Shown here: positions 8,985-18,286 of the stretch, one piece after another
Layout of the letters: each line of letters opens with the position of its first letter
Position numbering within the stretch: position 1 is the stretch's first letter
Origin: Rhodobacteraceae bacterium EL53
Lineage (GTDB): Bacteria; Pseudomonadota; Alphaproteobacteria; Rhodobacterales; Rhodobacteraceae
Assembly (NCBI GenBank): GCA_900313015.1
Contig: OMPR01000013.1
Location: 812,079 to 876,078 of the forward strand
Length of the DNA stretch: 64,000 bases
Direction of reading: 5' to 3'
Notes under the pieces: generated by a model
What the model saw: only the letters and a program-made list of their open reading frames with translations
Told to the model about the DNA's origin: nothing
Database searches by the model: none
Translations under genes and position numbers: made by a program

Positions 8985-9208
8985 TCGTTCAGATTGAAGT
9001 TGCTGAAAAATTCATCGTTTGTGAAGCAGATCACAGTCGTCTTCGAATCCCTCAGGTATACCTAAGTTACTGACATCAAAGCCCGGCACGGAGGTGAGTG
9101 GCCGTCCCGGGGAGCCGTATTAGGTGAGTTTTGCATGTTTTGCATATGTAGGCGCCGTGCCCATCTTGGCGTCTGTAACATTAGATGTTGGTTTTATTGT
9201 TCCGGCTC
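8985..9208. other. Intergenic region between convergent nadK and acyl-CoA synthetase
   Basis: This stretch runs between nadK and the hairpin at 9209-9250. It contains a perfect 10-base palindrome AGGTATACCT at about 9055 and short frames without ribosome-binding sites. I see no gene. Confidence 0.4.
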
Positions 9209-9250
9209 GATCCCGGGGTGCTTGCAGTCAAATGCTCGCATCCCGGGATC
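9209..9250 (+). terminator. Long GC-rich hairpin between convergent genes
   Basis: Positions 9209-9221 and 9238-9250 form a 13-bp stem with a single G-U pair and a 16-base loop. It sits 16 bases beyond the stop of the minus-strand acyl-CoA synthetase and about 225 bases beyond nadK. There is no strong U-run on either side, so it may be a two-way terminator or a transcript-end stabiliser. The G-U pair becomes C-A on the minus strand, so the fold is better in plus-strand RNA. Confidence 0.5.
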
Positions 9251-9265
9251 TATTTCATTTGGGGT

Positions 9266-10825
9266 TTAGGAGATCTGACGATCCTGATCTTTCCAGAAGG
9301 GCTTGCGCAGTTCCGTTTTCAGCACTTTGTTTGCCCCAGATAGCGGGAAGGGGTCGGATCGGAACTCGACGCTGCGTGGACATTTGTAACCAGCAATCAA
9401 AGTATGGCTGTGGGCCATCAGTTCTTCGGGCGTGACGGTCATGCCCTCATTCAGAATGACAATTGCATGCACAGATTCGCCCCACTGCTCAGAGGGGATG
9501 CCAATAACCGCGCTTGTTGCAACAGCAGGGTGTTGGCCAAGCGCGTTTTCGACTTCAGCGGAATAGACGTTTTCACCGCCTGATACGACCATGTCTTTGA
9601 CCCGGTCCATCAGGTAGACGAATCCTTCGTCGTCCATGTATCCGGCGTCCCCAGTCATCACCCAACCGTTCACAAGGGTTTCAGCAGTCACTTCTGGCTT
9701 GTTCCAATATCCAAGCATGGTGATGGGGCCTTTGACTGCAATCTGCCCGACATCACCTTGTGGCACTTGGGCCCCGGCATCATCAAGTATACATATCTCG
9801 CACACACGCGTTGCACGCCCGGCAGAGCGCAATCTTCCGGCAAATGGTCCGTCGAGCGTATGATATTTCGTATCGAGAATTGTCGCCACGGGGCTTAGCT
9901 CGGTCTGCCCAAAGGCCTGCAAGAATGCCACTTTTGGAAAGCGCTCAAAGGCTTGGGCAAGCGTGGCTTCGGTAATTGGGGAAGCCCCATAAGCAATGAG
10001 TTCGAGGGACGAAATGTCCGTTTGGTCTAGCTTTGGGTCGGCAAGCACCATTTGTAGCATCACCGGAACCAACAAGACATGCGATGGTCGCGTGGTTTCA
10101 ATAGCCTCTAGGGTTGCAGCAGGCGTGAACATTGGGATGACACTATGTGTTCCAGCGACAAATGTGACCGCCATAAAAAACAACAGGTCCGCGATATGGA
10201 ACATCGGCGCGGCATGCAGGTAAACCGTGCCATCTACCAATTTGATTTCTTGCGCGTTGGAAATTCCGCTGACGTAGAAATTGGTGTGCGATAGCATTAC
10301 ACCTTTGGGGAAACCGGTCGTGCCGCCCGTGTAAAAGATTCCGGCCAGATCATCATCCGCGCGTCCGGCATCCTCAGCCGGCTCAGCCGCTGCTATGATT
10401 TGCTCATATCCATGCATACCTTCGGGCACGTCACCGTCACCACAATAGATAACGGTTTTCAAGCCTGCGACATCGGGTTGAATGGCCGCTGCGGCGTCTT
10501 TGAATGCCTCATCCACCAACAGAATTTCCGCTCCGGCATCGTTTAGGGCATAGGCGCATTCAGCTGGAGCCCAGCGAATATTCATCGGCATCATCGCGCC
10601 TCCACCCCAAACGGTGGCAAAAAAGTACTCGATGTAGCGATCAGAGTTCAGCGACAGCAGGGCAACCCGGTCGCCCGGTTTCATGCCGATGTTTTGCAAG
10701 GCCCCGGCAAGGCGTTGCACCCGGTCAAGCAGTTGCGACCAGTTTTGTTGGCGTCCTTGATAGATGGTTGCCGTACCAGTTGGATTCACTTGAACAGCGC
10801 GTCTTAGAACAGAGGTTATCTGCAT
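9266..10825 (-). CDS. Long-chain acyl-CoA synthetase-like AMP-binding ligase
   Basis: A 519-residue member of the ANL superfamily that activates a carboxylate with ATP and joins it to CoA. The P-loop-like motif YTGGTTGFPKG is near residue 168, the A5 motif (AFGQTELSP) near residue 303, the GDAGYMDDEGF and DRVKDMVVSGGENVYSAEVE hinge region near residues 395-425, and the catalytic Lys is in GANKVLKTELRK close to the C-terminus. The sequence fits the FadD/medium- to long-chain group, but the substrate cannot be read from sequence. It is followed upstream by an amidase gene in the same direction 53 bases away, so the two may share a transcript. Confidence 0.88.
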   Translation of the reverse strand: MQITSVLRRAVQVNPTGTATIYQGRQQNWSQLLDRVQRLAGALQNIGMKPGDRVALLSLNSDRYIEYFFATVWGGGAMMPMNIRWAPAECAYALNDAGAEILLVDEAFKDAAAAIQPDVAGLKTVIYCGDGDVPEGMHGYEQIIAAAEPAEDAGRADDDLAGIFYTGGTTGFPKGVMLSHTNFYVSGISNAQEIKLVDGTVYLHAAPMFHIADLLFFMAVTFVAGTHSVIPMFTPAATLEAIETTRPSHVLLVPVMLQMVLADPKLDQTDISSLELIAYGASPITEATLAQAFERFPKVAFLQAFGQTELSPVATILDTKYHTLDGPFAGRLRSAGRATRVCEICILDDAGAQVPQGDVGQIAVKGPITMLGYWNKPEVTAETLVNGWVMTGDAGYMDDEGFVYLMDRVKDMVVSGGENVYSAEVENALGQHPAVATSAVIGIPSEQWGESVHAIVILNEGMTVTPEELMAHSHTLIAGYKCPRSVEFRSDPFPLSGANKVLKTELRKPFWKDQDRQIS

Positions 10826-10878
10826 TGCTTTTCTCTTCCCTCTTTGAGTGAACAGGCCGCTCCCTCAGCCTGTTTCAG

Positions 10879-12309
10879 TTACGCCATGCGTTGCCAAAGT
10901 GCGTCGCACATTCGGCCCGCGCGTGCTTCAATTGCGATCGCTGCATCCACTGCGAGATCCTCGCGCCAGCGACGTGCAACAATCTGTACGTTCATCGGTT
11001 GCGGTCCTTGTGGTAACTCAGCGACGTGGGTTGGGACGCAAGCCGCAGGTAGCCCCATGAAGTTCATCGAATAAGACCACAAAGCGGATCCCAATACTTC
11101 GCGGACCCCCTCCGGCCCTTGGGTGTCGCGATCAGGTGCAAAGAACGGCTGAGGCAAAAATGGACACAGCACCAATGGGTACTCTTGCTGAAACACCGAC
11201 CATTCCCGTGCATAAAAGCTGCGCTTTGCCATCATGTTGAGCAATTCGGTGTCTTTGTAGGGCGTGAATTGGTCGAAATATTCGTCAAAAATGGCGTTGA
11301 TGGTGGGCGACCCGTGCTGTCGCACACTCTCGCCCATCATTGCGAGCACTTCGCCCATTAGGGCGCGATAGCCATCCATTCCGCAATCACGCAAATGAGG
11401 TGGGTCGATCTCTTCGATGTGGTACCCGGCGTCGACAAGCGCATCACGGGCAATATCGAGGGCCCGCGACACCTCTGGATGCAGGTCGAATTCATAGGTG
11501 TTTTTAGTAAACCCTACTTTTATCGGTCCGTCCAACGCTGGCCCACGCCAGGGCAGGGGGGCGTGAAACGGGTCACGGGCATCTGGTTGAACAATGGTTG
11601 GCATCGAAAGGTGCAGATCTTGGGCTGAGCGGGCAAGCAGGCCCTGCACTGACATCGATTGCGCCAACAGGCCGCGTTCTGCTGTCTGGCTGGGATTCCA
11701 CGCCGCCACGCGCCCAAGGCCCGGTTTGACCGTTACGGCCCCATTGGCAGCTGCAGGAAACCGGAGGGACCCGCCGATATCGTTGCCGTGGGCCAATGCC
11801 CCGATCCCGGCCATAACAGCAGACCCCGCGCCACCGGATGATCCGCCGGGGGACACATGTCGACCCCATGGGTTATGCGTGCGCCCATGCAACGGATTGT
11901 TGGTGTCCGCGCGAAACGAAAACTCAGGGGTATTTGTACGTCCGATGATAACAGCGCCCGCTTCCTGCAGGCGCGCTACGATGGGCGCATCGGCCGGAGC
12001 AATCAGATCCTTGAGCGCGACCACGCCGTTGCTGCTGGCATAGCCCGTCTGGTCAACATTGATCTTGATCGTGACAGGCACACCATGCAGCGGCCCGGTT
12101 GGGGCACCGCTGGCGCGGGCTTTGTCCAGATCCCGGGCACGTATCTGGGCGTCTTGGGTGCAAAAATCGACCACCGCATTCAGGTCAGGATTTACCGCAT
12201 CCATCCGGTCCAACGCTGCCGTAACGGTGTTCTCGGCGGTTAGGTCCCCAGCGGTGGTATGCGCAACGGTTTCAGTGGCGCTTAGACGCCAAACATCAGT
12301 ATTCGTCAT
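10879..12309 (-). CDS. Amidase signature family hydrolase
   Basis: A 476-residue amidase-signature enzyme. The Lys of the Ser-cisSer-Lys triad is in GVPVTIKINVDQTG near residue 80, and the Gly/Ser-rich signature SPGGSSGGAGSAVMAGIGA near residue 155 carries both serines. The later GNDIGGSLRFPAA string is also typical. The start is at the ATG at 12309, preceded by GGGAGA; longer in-frame openings upstream run into the prpE 3' region and are not supported. Substrates in this family range from simple amides to carbamates and Glu-tRNA; here the substrate is unknown. It is transcribed after prpE in the same direction, with about 160 bases between them. Confidence 0.9.
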   Translation of the reverse strand: MTNTDVWRLSATETVAHTTAGDLTAENTVTAALDRMDAVNPDLNAVVDFCTQDAQIRARDLDKARASGAPTGPLHGVPVTIKINVDQTGYASSNGVVALKDLIAPADAPIVARLQEAGAVIIGRTNTPEFSFRADTNNPLHGRTHNPWGRHVSPGGSSGGAGSAVMAGIGALAHGNDIGGSLRFPAAANGAVTVKPGLGRVAAWNPSQTAERGLLAQSMSVQGLLARSAQDLHLSMPTIVQPDARDPFHAPLPWRGPALDGPIKVGFTKNTYEFDLHPEVSRALDIARDALVDAGYHIEEIDPPHLRDCGMDGYRALMGEVLAMMGESVRQHGSPTINAIFDEYFDQFTPYKDTELLNMMAKRSFYAREWSVFQQEYPLVLCPFLPQPFFAPDRDTQGPEGVREVLGSALWSYSMNFMGLPAACVPTHVAELPQGPQPMNVQIVARRWREDLAVDAAIAIEARAGRMCDALWQRMA

Positions 12310-12444
12310 GAAAAATCTCCCACTTCGCAGCCTAGGCGAGGAGAGAGAGAAGGCAAGGGACTCCGTTCGCGCCCCAACGTCACTATTGAGGTGGGGAACG
12401 TCTTGCCAGAGCTGTGTTGATTTTAGGCGGAACGGAACTTGCCC

Positions 12445-12462
12445 CCCTCCCAAAGAGGAGGG
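12445..12462 (-). terminator. GC-rich hairpin after prpE
   Basis: Positions 12445-12450 and 12457-12462 pair perfectly over six G-C-rich bases with a six-base loop. The hairpin lies eight bases past the prpE stop. It has no U-run on the minus strand, so its use as a terminator is uncertain. Confidence 0.35.
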
Positions 12463-12470
12463 CCAAAAGT

Positions 12471-14360
12471 TTAGCTTGCATAGCCGAGCGTTTTCAGCGC
12501 GTCAGTTATTTCATCCAGAATGGCTGGATCATCAATTGTGGCCGGCATTTTGTACTCTTTGCCATCCGCAATCGACACCATTGTGCCGCGCAGGATTTTG
12601 CCTGACCGTGTCTTGGGCAACCGGTCCACAACAACGGCAAGTTTGAATGCGGCCACTGGCCCAATCTTTTCACGGACGAGTTTAACAACTTCGGAAACGA
12701 CCTCAGCGTTGTCACGACCCGCACCAGAGTTGAGGCATAGGAAACCAACGGGCATCTGGCCTTTCAGCGCGTCTGAAACCCCGATAACGGCGCACTCTGC
12801 AACATCTGGATGACCGGCCAAGACCTCCTCCATGCCGCCTGTGGACAGCCGGTGCCCGGCCACATTGATGACGTCATCTGTTCGCGCCATGATGTAGAGG
12901 TATCCATCTTCATCAATCATGCCCGCATCGCCAGTTTCATAATAACCGGGGAAGGTGTTCAGATAACTTTTCTTATAGCGATCCTCGGCATTCCACAGGG
13001 TCGGGAACGTGCCCGGCGGAAGTGGCAGCGGGGTTACAATCGCACCCAGCTCACCCGGTGGCAGCTCATTGCCGTCCTCGTCGAGGATTTTCATCTCGTA
13101 GCCGGGCAGGGGAACCGAAGGCGACCCTAGTTTGACCGGCATCAGTTCGATTCCGACAGGGTTACACACCGCAGGATAGCCCAGCTCAGTTTGCCACCAA
13201 TGGTCAATAATCGGCACGTTTAGCTGCTCTTGTGCCCAGACGATGGTGTCTGGATCCGCGCGTTCACCGGCAAGGAAAACCTGATCAAGGCAGGATAGGT
13301 CGTATTTTTTGACGAACTCGCCTGTCGGATCTTCGCGCTTCACCGCCCGAAATGCCGTTGGCGCGGTAAAGAAAGTTTTGACGTTGTGTTCCTGAATAAC
13401 GCGCCAAAAGGTGCCCGCATCCGGGGTTCCGACGGGCTTGCCTTCGAATACGATGGTGGTGTTGCCGTGGATCAGGGGGGCATAGCAAATGTATGAATGC
13501 CCAACGACCCAACCCACATCTGACGCTGCCCAGAACACATCGCCGGGTTCCACGTTGTAGATGTTTTTCATCGTCCAGTTCAACGCAACCAAATGGCCGC
13601 CCGTCGCCCGGATGACGCCTTTGGGCGCGCCCGTGGTGCCCGAGGTATACAGAATATAGGCGGGGTCATTACCGTTGACGGGTACACATTCCGCTGGCTC
13701 GACGCCGTATTGGAACCCATGCCAGTTAAAATCACGTCCTTCGATCAGTTCTGCCACTTCTTGCTCACGTTGAAGGATGACGCAGAAATCGGGCTTGTGT
13801 TCGGCCAGATCAATGGCCCCATCCAGCAGCGGTTTGTAGTGGACGACGCGGCCCGGTTCCAGACCGCAGGACGCGGCGATGATGGCTTTGGGTTTGCAGT
13901 CGTCAATGCGTACCGCCAGTTCGTTGGCTGCAAAGCCACCAAAGACAACCGAGTGTACGGCACCCAGGCGCGCACAGGCGAGCATGGCTTCCAAGGCTTC
14001 AGGGACCATCGGCATGTAGATAATGACGCGATCGCCTTTTTCGACGCCCTTGGCGCGCAATGCACCTGCAAGATTGGCGACGCGATTGCGCAGCTCAACA
14101 TAGGAGATCTCGCGCTTGGTGTGGGTGATCGGGCTGTCATAGATGATCGCGGTTTGCTCACCACGGCCGTTTTCGACGTGGCGATCCACAGCATTCCAGC
14201 ATGTGTTGACCTTCGCGTCCGAAAACCACTCGTACATCGGCGCATTGTCATCAAAGAGCGCTTTGGTTGGGGCTTCGACCCAATCGATACCCTTGGCTGC
14301 TTCTAGCCAAAAAGCCTCGGGATCTTTTTTCCAGCTTTGATACACGTCCTGATATGCCAT
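12471..14360 (-). CDS. prpE: Propionyl-CoA synthetase
   Basis: A 629-residue propionate-CoA ligase of the ACS/PrpE group. It has the ATP motif YTSGTTGAPKGV near residue 237, WWQTELGYP near residue 385, the hinge YIMARTDDVINVAGHRLSTG near residue 490, and the catalytic Lys in KTRSGKILRGTM near residue 590; the Lys is a known site of regulatory acetylation in the family. It converts propionate, CoA and ATP into propionyl-CoA in the cytoplasm, which would then enter the methylmalonyl or methylcitrate route; neither is in this window. The ATG at 14360 is preceded by GAGGAGG. TTTGCAAA motifs upstream (14491, 14539) suggest control by a short-chain acyl-CoA regulator. Confidence 0.92.
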   Translation of the reverse strand: MAYQDVYQSWKKDPEAFWLEAAKGIDWVEAPTKALFDDNAPMYEWFSDAKVNTCWNAVDRHVENGRGEQTAIIYDSPITHTKREISYVELRNRVANLAGALRAKGVEKGDRVIIYMPMVPEALEAMLACARLGAVHSVVFGGFAANELAVRIDDCKPKAIIAASCGLEPGRVVHYKPLLDGAIDLAEHKPDFCVILQREQEVAELIEGRDFNWHGFQYGVEPAECVPVNGNDPAYILYTSGTTGAPKGVIRATGGHLVALNWTMKNIYNVEPGDVFWAASDVGWVVGHSYICYAPLIHGNTTIVFEGKPVGTPDAGTFWRVIQEHNVKTFFTAPTAFRAVKREDPTGEFVKKYDLSCLDQVFLAGERADPDTIVWAQEQLNVPIIDHWWQTELGYPAVCNPVGIELMPVKLGSPSVPLPGYEMKILDEDGNELPPGELGAIVTPLPLPPGTFPTLWNAEDRYKKSYLNTFPGYYETGDAGMIDEDGYLYIMARTDDVINVAGHRLSTGGMEEVLAGHPDVAECAVIGVSDALKGQMPVGFLCLNSGAGRDNAEVVSEVVKLVREKIGPVAAFKLAVVVDRLPKTRSGKILRGTMVSIADGKEYKMPATIDDPAILDEITDALKTLGYAS

Positions 14361-14457
14361 GGCGTCCTCCTCACGTTCGGCTTGTATGATGTGTTAGGCA
14401 AGCGCCACGGTTCGGGCAAGAAGGTTACACGACGTAGCGTCAGATTATCGCAAGAGA

Positions 14458-14546
14458 TTTGCAGATTCCCCACTTTTTGCCCTGCAAATTTTTGCAAACA
14501 GGGAGTTTTGCCCAGCTTTTTTGGGAAATCTAACAGAGTTTGCAAA
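14458..14546 (-). promoter_or_regulatory. TTTGCAAA motifs upstream of prpE, candidate ScfR/PccR operator
   Basis: Two exact copies of the 8-base palindrome TTTGCAAA lie at 14491-14498 and 14539-14546, with near copies at 14458-14463 (TTTGCAG) and 14482-14488. Regulators of the ScfR family (RamB, PccR, MccR) are known to bind paired TTTGCAAA-type sites and to control propionyl-CoA and acetate genes. Roughly one copy would be expected by chance in 64 kb, so two in 56 bases upstream of prpE is suggestive. One other copy, at 53363, lies outside such a context. Confidence 0.5.
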
Positions 14547-14683
14547 GTTTAAGCTTGGGGCCCGAAAGTACGCCGGGCCCCAGATTCCGAGTATGGATCA
14601 GTGATGAAGAGGGTCAGGCAGGCGTCAGATGAACCGGGCGCGCGCGCTGGGGTTCGCATGTGCTACTGCTGATCGCTTCGTTC
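14547..14683. other. Remainder of the prpE-maeB gap
   Basis: This part of the 323-base gap holds no frame with a ribosome-binding site. A GGGCCC-containing string near 14560-14580 could form a short hairpin, but without a U-run. I see no gene. Confidence 0.4.
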
Positions 14684-16957
14684 TTATCCGTAATGGGTAA
14701 CTGGTGTGCCGGCGATGGCAGCCATATTCAACAGCCCCCGTGCCGTGATTGAGGGCGACACGATGTGAGCCCGGTTGCCCATGCCCATCAAGATTGGACC
14801 AACTTCCAATCCATCGGCCTTCATCTTAAGCACGTTGCGTACACCGCTGGCGGCATCAGCATGGGCAAAAATCAAGACATTTGCTTGTCCTTGCAGGCGT
14901 GAATTGGGGAAAATCCGTTGCCGCAGATCGGGGTCGATTGCGGTATCCAAATTCATTTCACCCTCATAGATGAAATCACGTGGTGCCCTATCTAGAATGT
15001 CTAATGCGGCCCGCAACCGTTTTCCGGACCCTTCGGCCTGATTGCCGAATTGCGATTGTGAGCAGAATGCAATTTTGGGTTCCAGCCCAAAGCGGCGCAC
15101 GTGACGCGCAGCCCCAATTGAAATCTCGGCCAATTCCTCGGGAGAGGGCAATTGATGCACATGCGTATCTGCGATGAACAAGGGGCCATCTTCTAGGATC
15201 ATCAACGAGAGGGCGCCATGTGCACGCAGGCTGCCACCGCCCAGGACTTGCTGGACATAGTTCAAGTGCCAGCGGTATTCCCCAAACGTGCCGCAGATCA
15301 AGCTATCGGCCTCGCCACGTTGAACCATGATGGCCCCAATCGCGGTCGTGTTGGTCCGCATAACTGCTTTGGCCGTATCAGGAGAGACCCCCTTACGCTC
15401 CATCAGCTGGTGATATGACGTCCAGTAGTCATAGTATCTGGGGTCGTTCTCGGGGTTCACGATCTGAAACTCTCGGCCGGGTCTGATGTCTAGGCCAATC
15501 CGTTCACACCGTGCGTCGATCACGTCGGGGCGACCGATCAGGATCGGCGTCTCTGTCGTTTCTTCGAGAATGGCTTGGGCCGCGCGCAATACGCGCTCAT
15601 CCTCACCTTCGGAAAACACAATTCTGCGTGACGCGACTGAGGCGGCCTCGAATACGGGGCGCATGAGCAGGGCGGATTTAAAGACGGTTTGGTTCAGCTT
15701 TTCTTTGTACTGTTCCAGATCGTCGATTGGGCGTTTGGCAACGCCGCTTTCCATCGCGGCTTTGGCAACCGAAGAAGACACCACCCCGACCAGCCGTGGA
15801 TCAAAGGGTTTGGGGATCAGGTAATCAGGGCCAAATGTCAGCTGTTCACCGCGATACGCAGCCGCTGCTTCGGCCGAGGTTGTGGCACGGGCCAATTCAG
15901 CAATGCCATCGATGCAGGCCAGTTGCATGGCATCATTGATTTCTGTCGCGCCAACATCCAACGCACCGCGAAAGATGAAGGGGAAACACAAAACATTGTT
16001 AACCTGATTGGCAAAATCACTGCGCCCTGTTGCGATGATGGCATCCGGTGCGATTTCACGGGCAAGGTCCGGCAGGATCTCGGGATTGGGATTTGCGAGT
16101 GCAAAGATGATCGGGCGGCTAGCCATCTTGGCGACCATTTCCGGCTTCAATACGTTGGGCCCGGACAGGCCCAAAAATAGGTCAGCCCCATCAATGACAT
16201 CATCTAACGTACGCTTATCCGAGGCTTGAGCAAAGGCTGCCTTGTGCGGGTTCATATCCTCGGCGCGGCCCTCGTAGACGAGACCATGAATATCGCACAG
16301 CCAAACGTTCTCGCGTTTCACGCCCATTTTAAGAAGCATGTTGAGGCAGGCAATGCCTGCAGCGCCGCCACCCGTTGAAACGATCTTGATGTCTTCAAAG
16401 TTCTTGCCAGCAACGTGCAGCGCATTTTTTGCAGCCGCCCCGACAACAATCGCTGTGCCGTGCTGATCATCATGGAATACGGGAATATTCATGCGTTCGC
16501 GGCAGATCTTTTCGACAATAAAGCAATCAGGAGCCTTGATGTCTTCTAGGTTGATCGCGCCGAAAGTTGGGCCCAAAGCGCAAACGATCTCCGCCAACTT
16601 CTCGGGGTCTTTTTCGTCTACTTCTATGTCAAAACAGTCGATGTTGGCGAACTTCTTAAACAGGACAGCTTTGCCTTCCATCACGGGTTTGGAGGCCAAC
16701 GCGCCAATATTCCCCAGCCCAAGCACCGCAGTACCGTTTGACACAACCGCAACTAGATTGCCGCGGGCAGTATAGCGTTCTGCGGTTTCGGGGTCCTTGC
16801 TTATTTCTATACACGCTTCAGCGACACCCGGCGAATATGCTCGTGCTAGATCGCGCCCGTTGGCCATCGGTTTGGTGGCTTTGATTTCGAGTTTACCGGG
16901 TTTGGGGAATTCATGATAATCAAGAGCAGCCTGGCGTTGGTTTTGATTGTCGGACAT
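14684..16957 (-). CDS. maeB: NADP-dependent malic enzyme fused to phosphotransacetylase-like domain
   Basis: A 757-residue MaeB-type enzyme that decarboxylates malate to pyruvate with NADP reduction. The N-terminal 420 residues are the malic enzyme: [12 protein letters not shown] (Tyr and Lys catalytic region), [13 protein letters not shown], and the nucleotide-binding [15 protein letters not shown] near residue 195. Residues from about 430 to the end match the phosphate acetyltransferase fold ([26 protein letters not shown]); in MaeB proteins this part is thought to be regulatory, binding acetyl-CoA, rather than catalytic. The ATG at 16957 has CAGGAGC upstream. The gene supplies NADPH and pyruvate from C4 acids, which fits with the propionate and fatty acid genes nearby. 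Confidence 0.95.
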   Translation of the reverse strand: MSDNQNQRQAALDYHEFPKPGKLEIKATKPMANGRDLARAYSPGVAEACIEISKDPETAERYTARGNLVAVVSNGTAVLGLGNIGALASKPVMEGKAVLFKKFANIDCFDIEVDEKDPEKLAEIVCALGPTFGAINLEDIKAPDCFIVEKICRERMNIPVFHDDQHGTAIVVGAAAKNALHVAGKNFEDIKIVSTGGGAAGIACLNMLLKMGVKRENVWLCDIHGLVYEGRAEDMNPHKAAFAQASDKRTLDDVIDGADLFLGLSGPNVLKPEMVAKMASRPIIFALANPNPEILPDLAREIAPDAIIATGRSDFANQVNNVLCFPFIFRGALDVGATEINDAMQLACIDGIAELARATTSAEAAAAYRGEQLTFGPDYLIPKPFDPRLVGVVSSSVAKAAMESGVAKRPIDDLEQYKEKLNQTVFKSALLMRPVFEAASVASRRIVFSEGEDERVLRAAQAILEETTETPILIGRPDVIDARCERIGLDIRPGREFQIVNPENDPRYYDYWTSYHQLMERKGVSPDTAKAVMRTNTTAIGAIMVQRGEADSLICGTFGEYRWHLNYVQQVLGGGSLRAHGALSLMILEDGPLFIADTHVHQLPSPEELAEISIGAARHVRRFGLEPKIAFCSQSQFGNQAEGSGKRLRAALDILDRAPRDFIYEGEMNLDTAIDPDLRQRIFPNSRLQGQANVLIFAHADAASGVRNVLKMKADGLEVGPILMGMGNRAHIVSPSITARGLLNMAAIAGTPVTHYG

Positions 16958-16980
16958 AATTGGGTGCTCCTGAAAAAACT

Positions 16981-16996
16981 AGTTTAGCGTTAAACT
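16981..16996. promoter_or_regulatory. Palindrome upstream of maeB
   Basis: AGTTTA and TAAACT (16981-16986 and 16991-16996) form a dyad with a four-base centre, 24 bases upstream of the maeB ATG. The place suits a repressor operator. No regulator is identified. Confidence 0.35.
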
Positions 16997-17100
16997 ATAA
17001 TTGACCTCAGGGAAACAGACCTTTTCAGGAAACACTGTCGCAGGCGTCTTCTTGCAAAACAAGACGCTCAGCGCCAATGTCCGCGCCAGAGGAGAACTTG

Positions 17101-18186
17101 ATGACCGATACGATAGCGGAAATGCGCCTGCCTACAAGCGAGCTGCGAGATGATATCCCGTTTTTTACCAAGGTTCTTGGGATGCGGATGGACATGATTT
17201 ACCCGGCGGATGATCCAAGCACCGCTGTGTTTTCTGGTCATGGTTTACGATTGCGTGTCGAAAAAGACGCGCCAGAACAGCCCGGGACCATTCGGATCCT
17301 GACGAGTGACCCAGACGGATTTGCGGATGGGCAACGCAGCCTTTTGGCGCCGAATGGCACCCGGGTAGAGATCGAAGATCGCAATCCGCCGATGATAATG
17401 CCTGAGACGGTGCATTCCTTTGTGGTCCGCCGCCTCAAGGATCAGGCGCCGTGGATCATTGGGCGTGCTGGCATGCATTATCGCGACTTGGTGCCGGATC
17501 GGCTGGGCGGATCAATTATTGCCAGCCATATCCGCATTCCAGATGGTGGCCCAGTTCCGGACATGGTGCATTTCCACAAAGTCGGGTTCCAGCTGATCTT
17601 TTGCATCCATGGTTGGGTTGATGTTGTATACGAAGACCAAGGCCCAAAGATGCGCCTTACCGCGGGGGATTGCTTTATCCAACCCCCGGAAATTCGCCAT
17701 CGGGTACTTGAGGCCTCGGATAATGTGCAGGTGATTGAGATCGGCGTCCCAGCTGAGCATGTGACTGAGATTGACCATGACATGCAGTTGCCCACGCCGC
17801 ACCTGTGCCCAGATCGCGAATGGCAGGGGCAAAAGTTTGTCTACAACCAAGCCAAAGACGCAGAATGGGTTCCCTTCAGATTGCCGGGATACATTTGTCG
17901 TGACACCACTATCGCCGCCAATACAAAAGGTGTGGCGGGTGTTCAGGTGGCGCGCCGCGGCGAGGGGGAGCCTCAATGGGCCGCCCACGACACGGATATT
18001 CACTTTACCTTTGTGATGCAGGGCATAGTGATCCTCGAGGGGGAAGGGCGCGATCCCTATCCGCTTGAACAAGGGGATGCGTTCGTCATTCCGCCCGGCA
18101 TGAAAACCCGGCTCAGCGCTCCTTCTGACGATATTGAATTGCTCGAGGTCACCTTGCCCGGAACCTTTAACACCACGGTGGAATAA
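17101..18186 (+). CDS. VOC-like domain fused to two cupin domains
   Basis: A 361-residue protein with three beta modules. Residues 1-100 look like one half of a glyoxalase/VOC fold (LPTSELRDDIPFFTKVLGMRMD, FSGHGLRLRVE). Residues about 150-235 form a cupin with candidate metal ligands in VHFHK and PPEIRH; residues about 285-350 form a second cupin (HFTFVMQGIVILEGEG, GDAFVIPPGMKTR) that lacks the final His. No signal peptide. The start at 17101 has AGAGGAGAAC just upstream, and the earlier ATG at 17077 overlaps that site. Related bicupins act as dioxygenases or sugar/ureido binding proteins, but I cannot assign a reaction. It is divergent from maeB and lies 100 bases before the cdd operon, separated by a strong hairpin. 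Confidence 0.82.
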   Translation: MTDTIAEMRLPTSELRDDIPFFTKVLGMRMDMIYPADDPSTAVFSGHGLRLRVEKDAPEQPGTIRILTSDPDGFADGQRSLLAPNGTRVEIEDRNPPMIMPETVHSFVVRRLKDQAPWIIGRAGMHYRDLVPDRLGGSIIASHIRIPDGGPVPDMVHFHKVGFQLIFCIHGWVDVVYEDQGPKMRLTAGDCFIQPPEIRHRVLEASDNVQVIEIGVPAEHVTEIDHDMQLPTPHLCPDREWQGQKFVYNQAKDAEWVPFRLPGYICRDTTIAANTKGVAGVQVARRGEGEPQWAAHDTDIHFTFVMQGIVILEGEGRDPYPLEQGDAFVIPPGMKTRLSAPSDDIELLEVTLPGTFNTTVE

Positions 18187-18201
18187 CGCCGCGCAACAAA
18201 G

Positions 18202-18236
18202 ACGTGCTTAAGAGGGGCTTCACCTCTTGAGTACGT
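18202..18236 (+). terminator. Hairpin terminator after the VOC-cupin gene
   Basis: Positions 18202-18215 and 18223-18236 pair over 14 bases with two G-U pairs and a seven-base loop, followed by a short U stretch. It begins 16 bases after the stop codon and separates this gene from cdd. Confidence 0.65.
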
Positions 18237-18286
18237 TTCGCGTAGGGTGGGATATTCTGACCAGATGATCAAAAAAAGGAATCGCC

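Noticed and set aside
9124-9435. A 103-codon frame that begins in the nadK-ligase gap.
   Set aside because: It runs through the 13-bp hairpin and into the acyl-CoA synthetase on the other strand; no Shine-Dalgarno and no family.
14505-14530. A CCCA/TGGG mini-hairpin with a T-run near the prpE promoter, considered as a terminator.
   Set aside because: The stem is only four base pairs and no transcript is expected to end there.
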